The notes under the pieces were generated by a model that was given only the letters and a program-made list of their open reading frames with translations, did no database searches and was not told the origin of the DNA. Made by a program: the position numbers and the translations under genes. DNA of 64,000 bases from an uncultured Alphaproteobacteria bacterium (lineage in GTDB: Bacteria > Pseudomonadota > Alphaproteobacteria > CAAGCB01 > CAG-977), in NCBI GenBank assembly GCA_944393745.1, contig CALYBD010000003.1, forward strand, positions 38,991 through 102,990, read 5' to 3'. Shown here one piece after another: positions 1 to 7,564 of the stretch. The stretch's first letter is position 1. Each line of letters starts with the position of its first letter.

Positions 1-51
1 ATTAACAGCGGCGATTTGGAAAATCCGGAATCGATCTGGCTGCCGAAATAG
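1..51 (+). CDS. C-terminal end of an unrecognised protein (partial)
   Basis: The first frame of the window is open from base 1 and encodes 16 residues ending PESIWLPK before a TAG stop. Its stop codon overlaps the GGAG ribosome binding site of mutT, so the two genes are probably cotranscribed. Too little is present to name the product; it does not resemble the C-terminus of ArgJ, a frequent mutT neighbour in this class. Confidence 0.5.
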   Translation: MNSGDLENPESIWLPK

Positions 52-60
52 GAGTACGAA

Positions 61-489
61 ATGGACATTGTCTGGGTTGCGGCAGGGGCATTGATGACAC
101 CTGATTTTAAAGTTTTACTGTCGCGTCGGCCGTTTGGTAAAAATCTGGCCGGTTTTTGGGAATATCCCGGCGGGAAAATCGAACGGGGCGAAACGCCGCA
201 GGACGCTTTGTGTCGTGAGTTACAGGAAGAACTGAATATTATCGTTGATCCCGCCGCATTAAAGCCTTTGACGTTTGCGTCCTTTCGTTACGAACGGTTT
301 CATCTGGTCATGCCGTTATTTGTTTGCCGGTCGTGGCAGGGCCGTCCCGTCGGGGCGGAAGGCCAAGAAATCGATTTTGTTCATGCCGAAACCGTCGGTT
401 TGGATACGCAAAGATATCCGATGCCGCCGGCTGACGGCGAATTGTCCGACAGCATAAGAGCATGGGTTAAACAACAGCAGCAGAAATAA
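61..489 (+). CDS. mutT: MutT-type Nudix hydrolase (8-oxo-dGTP diphosphatase)
   Basis: Predicted to hydrolyse 8-oxo-dGTP to the monophosphate in the cytoplasm and so keep oxidised guanine out of DNA. The 142-residue product has the usual MutT length and opening (WVAAGALM...LLSRRP) and a full Nudix box at about residues 38-60: GGKIERGETP followed by RELQEEL, with the metal-binding REx2EE glutamates present. The ATG follows a GGAG that overlaps the preceding stop codon. Other Nudix substrates cannot be excluded, but the layout is that of MutT rather than a generic Nudix protein. Confidence 0.88.
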   Translation: MDIVWVAAGALMTPDFKVLLSRRPFGKNLAGFWEYPGGKIERGETPQDALCRELQEELNIIVDPAALKPLTFASFRYERFHLVMPLFVCRSWQGRPVGAEGQEIDFVHAETVGLDTQRYPMPPADGELSDSIRAWVKQQQQK

Positions 490-580
490 AGAAAACGGCA
501 GAAAAAATTTTTTTACACTCTGGTGATCTTGCGGATCTTGGTATATATTATTTTAAACTTTTGATATTCGGGTAAAACTA

Positions 581-1156
581 ATGACAGAACAAAAATCTAC
601 TTCTTTTAAGCAAAAATTGCCGAATTATCTGACATTTATGCGGATTTTGGTCATTCCGGGCGTGGTGATTTCCTTTTTGTTCCCCGGTATCTTGGCGGCT
701 TGGATCGGTTGCGGATTGTTTATTGCGGCTTCCGTAACGGATTATTTTGACGGCTATCTGGCACGAAAATTTAAAAGCACGTCCAGCCTGGGGCGCATTT
801 TTGATCCGATTGCCGATAAATTGCTTGTCGCCGCAACGTTGTTGATGATGGCGGCTTATGACCGGCTGGGGTATACGGGACTATGGCCAGCGGTCGTTAT
901 TTTGTGCCGCGAAGTATTGGTTTCGGGATTACGCGAATTTTTGGCCGAAATTCGGATCGGTCTGCCGGTGACTCGTCTGGCAAAGTGGAAAACAGGGATT
1001 CAAATGACAGCAATTCCGATGCTGATGGTGGCTGATTTTTCCCCGTGGTTCTGCTATTTCGGCGAAGTCGGCGAAATCCTGATTTGGGTTGCCGCTTTGT
1101 TAACGGTCATTACCGGCTATGATTACCTGCGGGCAGGTTTGAAACATCTGGATTAA
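581..1156 (+). CDS. pgsA: CDP-diacylglycerol-glycerol-3-phosphate 3-phosphatidyltransferase
   Basis: Integral membrane enzyme for the committed step of phosphatidylglycerol synthesis: CDP-diacylglycerol plus glycerol-3-phosphate gives phosphatidylglycerophosphate and CMP. The 191-residue protein carries the CDP-alcohol phosphotransferase signature DGx2ARx8Gx3Dx3D at about residues 56-79 (DGYLARKF...GRIFDPIADK) with both aspartate pairs intact, and has several hydrophobic segments. It ends in a clear intrinsic terminator and is probably its own transcription unit, 91 bases after mutT. Confidence 0.93.
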   Translation: MTEQKSTSFKQKLPNYLTFMRILVIPGVVISFLFPGILAAWIGCGLFIAASVTDYFDGYLARKFKSTSSLGRIFDPIADKLLVAATLLMMAAYDRLGYTGLWPAVVILCREVLVSGLREFLAEIRIGLPVTRLAKWKTGIQMTAIPMLMVADFSPWFCYFGEVGEILIWVAALLTVITGYDYLRAGLKHLD

Positions 1157-1177
1157 AAAAAGTATTTTGAAAAATAA

Positions 1178-1208
1178 AAAAAGCCCGCTTTTCAAAAACG
1201 GGCTTTTT
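1178..1208 (+). terminator. Intrinsic terminator after pgsA
   Basis: A 10-bp stem (AAAAAGCCCG paired with CGGGCTTTTT) around an 11-base loop ends in a T run, 21 bases after the pgsA stop. It lies within the longest possible open frame of trpS, which argues that the upstream trpS start codons are not used. Confidence 0.85.
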
Positions 1209-1247
1209 ATGTTACTACAGGACAGCTGTGTTATTGGGAGGCTTTTT

Positions 1248-2243
1248 ATGAAAAATATTATTCTTACGGGCGTTAAACCGACGGGAACGCCTCATCTGGG
1301 AAATTATTTCGGTGCAATTAAACCGGCAATAGATCTGATGCGGGAACCGGAAGCTCAATGCTTTTATTTTATTGCGGACTATCATGCGTTGACAACGCTG
1401 CAATCCGCCGCCGATATGAAAAAATATTTTTATGAAATCGCCTGTACATGGCTGGCAGCCGGACTGGATCCGGAAAAAGCCGTGTTCTACAGACAGTCGG
1501 ATATACCGGAAGTTTTTGAATTAACAACGATTTTATCTAATGTCACGCCAAAGGGACTGATGAATCGCGCCCATGCTTACAAAGCCTGCGTTGAAAAAAA
1601 CGAAGCCGCCGGTCTTGATCGTGATGCCGATATTAATATGGGGTTGTATAATTATCCGATTTTAATGACGGCAGACATTGTTTTGTTTAATACGAAATAT
1701 GTTCCGGTCGGGCAGGATCAAAAACAACACGTTGAAATCGCGCGGGATATTGCGCAGTATTTTAATAAAAAATACGGTAAGTCTTTGATGGTTCCGTGTG
1801 AAAAAATCAGCGAACAGGTGGCGACGCTGGCCGGTCTTGACGGACGCAAAATGTCAAAAAGCTACAATAACGTTATTCCGTTGTTCTGCACGGAAAAACA
1901 GCTGCATAAATGCGTCATGGCGATCAAGACGGATTGTTCCGCGCCGAATGATCCGAAAGATACAAACAGTATTTTGTTTACATTGTATAAACTATTTGCG
2001 ACGCCGGAACAGACAGCGACCTACGAACAGGCTTTTCATGACGGAATTCTGTGGTCGGAAGCTAAAAAACAGTTGTTTGACGTCATGAACGCTTATTTGT
2101 TGCCAATGCGTGAAAAATACGATTATTACATGGCTCATCATGATGAGGTTGACGACATTCTGGCGCAAGGTGCCGTAAAAGCGCGTGTCATTGCCAAAGA
2201 AACAATCGAACGGGTCAGAAAAGCAATCGGATCCGGACGATAA
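1248..2243 (+). CDS. trpS: Tryptophan-tRNA ligase
   Basis: Class I aminoacyl-tRNA synthetase that charges tRNA-Trp in the cytoplasm. The 331-residue product starts MKNIILTGVKPTGTPHLGNY, containing the HIGH-like motif (PHLGN), and has the KMSKS loop (GRKMSKSYNN) at about residue 200; the length matches bacterial TrpS. The frame is open from 1167, but that extension would translate through the pgsA terminator. The ATG at 1248, preceded by GGGAGG at 1236-1241, gives the expected N-terminus. It converges on the minus-strand exported protein and shares a bidirectional terminator with it. Confidence 0.95.
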   Translation: MKNIILTGVKPTGTPHLGNYFGAIKPAIDLMREPEAQCFYFIADYHALTTLQSAADMKKYFYEIACTWLAAGLDPEKAVFYRQSDIPEVFELTTILSNVTPKGLMNRAHAYKACVEKNEAAGLDRDADINMGLYNYPILMTADIVLFNTKYVPVGQDQKQHVEIARDIAQYFNKKYGKSLMVPCEKISEQVATLAGLDGRKMSKSYNNVIPLFCTEKQLHKCVMAIKTDCSAPNDPKDTNSILFTLYKLFATPEQTATYEQAFHDGILWSEAKKQLFDVMNAYLLPMREKYDYYMAHHDEVDDILAQGAVKARVIAKETIERVRKAIGSGR

Positions 2244-2245
2244 AG

Positions 2246-2273
2246 AAAAAACCCCGCCGTTGCGGGGTTTTTT
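2246..2273. terminator. Bidirectional intrinsic terminator between trpS and the opposing operon
   Basis: A perfect 12-bp stem (AAAAAACCCCGC / GCGGGGTTTTTT) with a 4-base loop has a T run on both strands. It lies 3 bases after the trpS stop and overlaps by 2 bases the stop codon of the minus-strand gene. Confidence 0.9.
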
Positions 2274-3468
2274 ATCGGCATAAATTCGATTCCATTATTT
2301 TTTTTAAGGTGTCTTTGTCTTCCGGTGAATTAAGGCTGACAAAAGAATCGTCCGGATCGTTTAAAGAATCCGGCGCAACAAAATTTTTTAAATCCGCCGA
2401 TGAAAGCGTACAGATTTTTCCAAATCCTTTCTTTTGATTGTTTCGTTCCAAGACGTTGGCCAATTTTATCTGACAAACGCCGTTGGCGAACGCGGCAAGG
2501 ATTCCCGTTTGGATTTTGGCGTTTCCGAATGATTTGGACATCTTGGGACCTTCGTGACGCGGCGTTCCTTTCTGACAGGCTTTTAAAGCCGAAATAATAC
2601 CGGCCGACTGATATTCGGGAATGTATTTAAGGCTGTTTTCGTCCGCAGTTTCAATAAAGGAATAGATTTTTTCCAGTGTTGTTAAATCGTTTAATTCGTC
2701 TTTTTTTACAAACAATTCAAACGGCAAAACGGAAATTTGACATCTGTCGCCCGAAAATCCTTTAACAGAAACCGTGACGGTTAAAAGAAAAATTTGTTTT
2801 GTTTCCTGTGCCGGCAAACATTGTTTTATCTTTTCCGTAAATGACGGGGAAAAGGAAAATATTTTTTCTTTCAAAATGTTTATTTCTTCTTCGTTCGGAT
2901 CGTTGATTTGTTCCGAACAGGCCGTATGCAGCAATTTGTTCCAGGCAATATTGAATTTTGAATCCGTCATTTGCATTTCGGAAGGGATTTTTTTCGTGCT
3001 GCCGTCAGGTAATTCCATCGTACTGTAAACCGTAAAAGTTTCGGTAACAGGCGTTGTGTCGGGATCGATCATGGCAGCATACAGTTCCCGGTGTTGCTGG
3101 CGGGAAAGTTTGCAGTCGTAGCTGATCGTGTTCAGGCCGATCAAAGAATTTTTTACAGAAAACAGGCACTGTCCGTTTTCGTCTTTTCCTTTGATAACGA
3201 CGTCAACGGCGCCATCCGACGGCAATCCGAACAATCCGGCATATTTTTTCCAGTCGGGATTTGTTTCGGCAATGTTTTCCGAATAAGCGGAACAAGTCTC
3301 TGCCGCGTTCAGAAAAGCCCGGCTGAACCGGACGGGTTTAACGTCATTATTTTTAAATTGAATACGACTTGTTTCGGATTGAACGGAAACAGATATCTTG
3401 TCGGCTTCTGCGGCGCAGGCGTTTGCGGTAATCAGAAAAAACGCGGAAAAAAGAACGGATTTGATCAT
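2272..3468 (-). CDS. Exported protein of unknown function with three internal repeats
   Basis: This 398-residue product is not recognised. It starts with a clear Sec signal peptide (MIKSVLFSAFFLITANACAA, cleavage probably before EADK), so it should be periplasmic. Three stretches look related: each has a helical segment with one Cys, then a strand with Gly-x-Cys (GQCLF, GDRCQI, GVCQI), and two of them have a third Cys followed by a polar helix (CKLSRQQ, CTLSSADL). This suggests a triplicated domain of about 110 residues, possibly with disulfides. It lies 12 bases after murJ, so it is probably the last gene of the mutS-glnD-murJ run. Confidence 0.7.
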   Translation of the reverse strand: MIKSVLFSAFFLITANACAAEADKISVSVQSETSRIQFKNNDVKPVRFSRAFLNAAETCSAYSENIAETNPDWKKYAGLFGLPSDGAVDVVIKGKDENGQCLFSVKNSLIGLNTISYDCKLSRQQHRELYAAMIDPDTTPVTETFTVYSTMELPDGSTKKIPSEMQMTDSKFNIAWNKLLHTACSEQINDPNEEEINILKEKIFSFSPSFTEKIKQCLPAQETKQIFLLTVTVSVKGFSGDRCQISVLPFELFVKKDELNDLTTLEKIYSFIETADENSLKYIPEYQSAGIISALKACQKGTPRHEGPKMSKSFGNAKIQTGILAAFANGVCQIKLANVLERNNQKKGFGKICTLSSADLKNFVAPDSLNDPDDSFVSLNSPEDKDTLKKIMESNLCR

Positions 3469-3480
3469 TGTGAGCCTTTT

Positions 3481-5082
3481 TTAAGAATCTGACGATTTTT
3501 GTTTTATCAGCCTATTTTTGATTTCTTTCGGATTAACCCCGCCGGAAATCAGGACAAAAACGGCAAAGACAATACCGCCGGCCGTGATTAACGCTGTCAG
3601 CAGTCCGAATTTTAAAAGCGGATCACCGTGGATCCAATTCGGGAAATACAGGTCGGTTTCTTTTTTTAAAACGGCCACGGTTGCCGTCATGATCAGCGTT
3701 GAAAATAAAATGGAAACAGTACGTTTTTTAAAGATTTTGTCCGTTTTGTGCAGCTGTTGTTTTTTAATGCGCAAGATATACTGAATAACATTGATCCAGG
3801 CAACAATGCCGGTGGCTAAAGCAATACCGATATATCCGAAAAAGGATAAAAAAACCGCGCATAAGGCAATATACAATCCCAGGGCCCAGGCAGCGATGCG
3901 TACCGGCGTGACGGTATCTCCGCGCGCATAAAAAACGGGAGCCAGCGTTTTTGTCAGGATATAAGCCGGCAGCCCGGCGGCATAAGCGCACAAAGCAGCT
4001 GCCGTTTTAACACTGTCTTCGGCACCGAAAGCGCCGCGTTCAAACAAAACGGCAATGATCGGATTGCTCAGGATCATTAATCCCGCCATGGCCGGGACAG
4101 ACGCCAACAAGGCAAATTCCAAAGCACGGTTTAAATTGTTTTGAGCCAGTTCGTTTTCTCCGGCTTTCAGCTGGCGGGTTAAAATCGGCAAAAGCGCAGT
4201 ACCGATGGCCGCGCCGATAATTCCGACCGGCAGCTGATAAAGTCTGTTGGCATAATACAGCCATGAAACGGCGCCCGTTGTTAAAAAAGAAACAAACAAC
4301 GTATCCAAAAACAAATTGATCTGATAAATCCCCGATCCGAATACACCGGGCAGGATACGCTTCATCAGCAGTTTTAATTCGGCGGATTTATTTCGGACAA
4401 CGCGTTTAAGCCCGTACAGCTTTAAGGACAGACCGGCGCGATGCGTATGCCAGATCAGCCATAACAACTGAAAAACGCCGGCCGTCGTTACACCGGCAGA
4501 TAAAGCATAGCCGTAATTGCCGCCGAACAACGGCGTGAAAGCAAACAAAGCGGCAATCATCGTAATGTTCAATAAAACCGGCGTCAGCGCTGCCGCGGCA
4601 AAATACCCCATCGAGTTAAGTATACCGCTTTGCAGCGAATTTAACGAAACAAGCAGCAAATAAGGAAACGTAATCCGCGACATGATGACGGCGGCATCAA
4701 ATTTGGCGGTTTCTTCAATAAAGCCGGGTGCCTGTATCATAATAAAAACGGGCATGGCGATTTCGGCAACGGCCGTAAAGAACAGCACGATATAAAATAA
4801 AGCGGAAAAGGCTTCTTCGGCAAACAGACGGGCCTGTTCTTTTCCTTTTGTTTCCAGACGTTCGGAAAACATGGGGACAAAAGCGACGTTAAAGGCGCCT
4901 TCGGCAAACAGGCTTCTGAACAGGTTCGGCAGTTTGAATGCGACAAAAAAAGCATCTGCCGTCATGCCGGCGCCCAGGAAATTCGCAATCAGCAAATCGC
5001 GGATAAATCCCAAAACACGGCTGACCATTGTCCAGCCGCCGACGGTTATAATTGATTTAATCACAGAAAGCGGTGCTGCCAT
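3481..5082 (-). CDS. murJ: Lipid II flippase MurJ (MviN)
   Basis: Polytopic inner-membrane protein of the MOP superfamily that moves lipid-linked peptidoglycan precursor to the periplasmic face. The 533-residue product begins with the family-typical SIITVGGWTMVSRVLGFIRD and continues with GMTADAFFVAFKLPNLFRSLFAEGAFN (split here over residues of the first loop), then about 14 hydrophobic segments. Its first 26 bases overlap the 3' end of glnD in another frame, indicating translational coupling; glnD-murJ adjacency is common in alphaproteobacteria. Confidence 0.93.
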   Translation of the reverse strand: MAAPLSVIKSIITVGGWTMVSRVLGFIRDLLIANFLGAGMTADAFFVAFKLPNLFRSLFAEGAFNVAFVPMFSERLETKGKEQARLFAEEAFSALFYIVLFFTAVAEIAMPVFIMIQAPGFIEETAKFDAAVIMSRITFPYLLLVSLNSLQSGILNSMGYFAAAALTPVLLNITMIAALFAFTPLFGGNYGYALSAGVTTAGVFQLLWLIWHTHRAGLSLKLYGLKRVVRNKSAELKLLMKRILPGVFGSGIYQINLFLDTLFVSFLTTGAVSWLYYANRLYQLPVGIIGAAIGTALLPILTRQLKAGENELAQNNLNRALEFALLASVPAMAGLMILSNPIIAVLFERGAFGAEDSVKTAAALCAYAAGLPAYILTKTLAPVFYARGDTVTPVRIAAWALGLYIALCAVFLSFFGYIGIALATGIVAWINVIQYILRIKKQQLHKTDKIFKKRTVSILFSTLIMTATVAVLKKETDLYFPNWIHGDPLLKFGLLTALITAGGIVFAVFVLISGGVNPKEIKNRLIKQKSSDS

Positions 5083-7564
5083 TGATCGTATCCAGTAAAG
5101 CTGTTTTTATGTGTTGTATTTTGTCCGTGTCGGTGATTTTGGCGTTCTCCGCGTCTGTTACGTAAAACACGTCAACGACACGGGAACCATACGTGTAAAC
5201 GTGCGCGGACACAATCTTTAAATTTAATTTTGTCATTGTATGCGTAACGGCATGAAGAAATCCGATACTGTCCGTTCCGTTGATTTCGATCAGCGAACAA
5301 GAATCCGATGCCGCATTGTTGATAAACACCCGCGGCGGACTCCACAAAGCGGCGGACGGAGACGCTTTTAAACGTTTTGATCGCAGTTTTTCCTCTATAA
5401 GGGCGGAATCGGATCGGGCGATATTGTTTTGCAGACGTTGAATTTTTTTTGCGGAAGTCAGCGGTTTTTTTTCATTTAACAGGTTGGTTTCCTGAATTAA
5501 AAAAGTATCCAGAGCCATGCCGTTGTCCAGGGTGGTGATTTGGGCTTCGATAATGGAAACGTCTTCCGTTGCCATGGCACCGGTGATTTCCGCAAACAAG
5601 CCGTTATGATCGGGCGCCAGCACAATAAATTCGCTGACACCGCGTTCGTTGTCCGTCGTGATTGAAAAAGCATACTGTCCGGCCACGGCTTTTTGCGCCA
5701 TTTGTTTTTGTGTGTCGGTTAAACGGCGCGTCCGGCTGTCGGCTCCCTGCATTTTTTCCAAGGCCAGCGTAAATAATTCTTTGAGCAGTTTTTCTTTAAA
5801 CGAATTCCATACGTTCGGACCGACGGCCTTGATGTCCGCAATGCTTAAAGCGTATAACAGTTTTAAACGTTCGGGCGATTGGACAATGTCAACAAAATCT
5901 TTGATGGTTTTGGGATCAAAAATGTCCCGTTTAAAGGCTGTTTCACTCATGATCAGATGATGCGCAACCAGCCAGATGACCGTTTCGGCATCATCGTTTT
6001 CCAATCCCAGCTCTGTTGTTATTTTTTTTGCCAGTTCGGCTCCTTTTTCGGCGTGCTTTCCGCCCCGTCCTTTACCGATATCGTGCAGCAAAGCGGCCAG
6101 ATACAAAGCGCGTCTTGACTGCGGCATTAATTCCCCGGGCGTTTCGGATAAAAATCCGACGGCTTTGAACGTGTGTTCGTCCGTTGTATAAACATGATAC
6201 AAATCAAACTGAACCTGAGCGACAATATTCTGAAATTCCGGAATTAAATAGCCCAAAACGCCGCTTTCCGCCATTTGCCGCAAAGCCGATTCGGGATTGT
6301 CGGACAACAAAATTTCAAAAAACATCTGCCGGGCTTCGGGCATATTGCGCACACGGCGCATCAGTTTGGAATTATCCGTAATCAACTGCAACGTCTGCGG
6401 GTTTAAAGACAGCTTTAAACGTTGTTTTAAGACAAAAGCCTGCAGCAAAATCAACGGATTTTCATTGAAATGAACATGATCTTTAAAGGCAATCCTGTTG
6501 TTGATTAAGTAAAAATCCGCCCTGTCGTCCAAAGGCCTGATCACGGGCGTACCGTCCAAAGCATCGGTAATCGCCGTTGTGATTTGTCCGGACAATTCTC
6601 CGACCGTTTTGCAAGTCAGATAGTAATGCTTCATGAATCTTTCGGCTGCCGATTGTCCCGTCCGATTCACGTATCCCATTTCGGCCGCAATCTTTTTTTG
6701 TGCGTCAAAAGTCAGAATATCTCCGGCTTTGGCATTGATCAGATGCAAACGACAGCGTACGGTTGCCAAAAAACGGTGCGCTTTTAAAAACTTATGACAG
6801 GCGACGGGACTTAAAATCCCCAAGCCGACCAAATCGGGCATGTCGGTAATGCCGAACAGATATTTTGCCAGCCAGAACATTAAATGCAAATCACGCAGCC
6901 CGCCGCGCCCTTCTTTGACATTGGGTTCCAGCATATATTTTGATTGCCCCATACGTTGATAACGTGCCCGGCGTTCGTCCAGTTTGGCTTCGACAAAGTG
7001 CCGCTGCGTCCCGTTTGTGCGCAACGCCTCATAACGGGCACAAAAATCATTAAACAGATCCTCGTTGCCCCAGACAAGACGGCTTTCCAGCAGATTTGTT
7101 CGGATACTCATATCCCGTTCGGCTTCCGAAATACATTCCGCCGGTGTCCGAACAGAAGAACCGACTTTTAACCCCGTATCCCATAACACAGACGTTAAAA
7201 AAGATATAAGCTCTTGATTTTCTTTGTTTTCTTCGCGTATTAAAAATAAAATATCAATGTCCGAATACGGGGCCAGTTCTTTGCGTCCGTAACCGCCGAC
7301 GGCAACCAATGCCAGATTGTTTTCTGTTCCGGGAAAAAGAGTTTCGTTTAAAAAGTCAACGGTTTCGGATAAAGTTTGATCCAATTCGTCGGCGTGAAAG
7401 AACATGGCTTCCAGTCCGCTGTTTTGCGGTATATCCAGCGCAGCTTTTAAATGGTCCGGCATTTCGTCGCATTTTTGTTTTAACACAGCGGTCAAAGCCG
7501 TTTTTTTCCCGGCTTCGTTAACGGCGGTATCCCAGGCTTGTTTTAAATCGTGTTTTAAAGTCAT
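5057..7564 (-). CDS. glnD: Bifunctional PII uridylyltransferase/uridylyl-removing enzyme
   Basis: Nitrogen-status sensor that adds UMP to PII proteins when glutamine is low and removes it when glutamine is high. The 835-residue product has the nucleotidyltransferase motif GGYGRKELAPYSDID at about residues 90-104, an HD phosphohydrolase centre (LLHDIGKGRGGKH), and two C-terminal ACT domains (VLAPDHNGLFAEITGAMA and, near the end, the segment starting INGTDSIGFLHAVT). It is somewhat shorter than many GlnD proteins (about 900 residues), mainly at the N-terminus. Its start overlaps the mutS stop by 4 bases, and murJ follows with overlap. Confidence 0.94.
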   Translation of the reverse strand: MTLKHDLKQAWDTAVNEAGKKTALTAVLKQKCDEMPDHLKAALDIPQNSGLEAMFFHADELDQTLSETVDFLNETLFPGTENNLALVAVGGYGRKELAPYSDIDILFLIREENKENQELISFLTSVLWDTGLKVGSSVRTPAECISEAERDMSIRTNLLESRLVWGNEDLFNDFCARYEALRTNGTQRHFVEAKLDERRARYQRMGQSKYMLEPNVKEGRGGLRDLHLMFWLAKYLFGITDMPDLVGLGILSPVACHKFLKAHRFLATVRCRLHLINAKAGDILTFDAQKKIAAEMGYVNRTGQSAAERFMKHYYLTCKTVGELSGQITTAITDALDGTPVIRPLDDRADFYLINNRIAFKDHVHFNENPLILLQAFVLKQRLKLSLNPQTLQLITDNSKLMRRVRNMPEARQMFFEILLSDNPESALRQMAESGVLGYLIPEFQNIVAQVQFDLYHVYTTDEHTFKAVGFLSETPGELMPQSRRALYLAALLHDIGKGRGGKHAEKGAELAKKITTELGLENDDAETVIWLVAHHLIMSETAFKRDIFDPKTIKDFVDIVQSPERLKLLYALSIADIKAVGPNVWNSFKEKLLKELFTLALEKMQGADSRTRRLTDTQKQMAQKAVAGQYAFSITTDNERGVSEFIVLAPDHNGLFAEITGAMATEDVSIIEAQITTLDNGMALDTFLIQETNLLNEKKPLTSAKKIQRLQNNIARSDSALIEEKLRSKRLKASPSAALWSPPRVFINNAASDSCSLIEINGTDSIGFLHAVTHTMTKLNLKIVSAHVYTYGSRVVDVFYVTDAENAKITDTDKIQHIKTALLDTINGSTAFCD

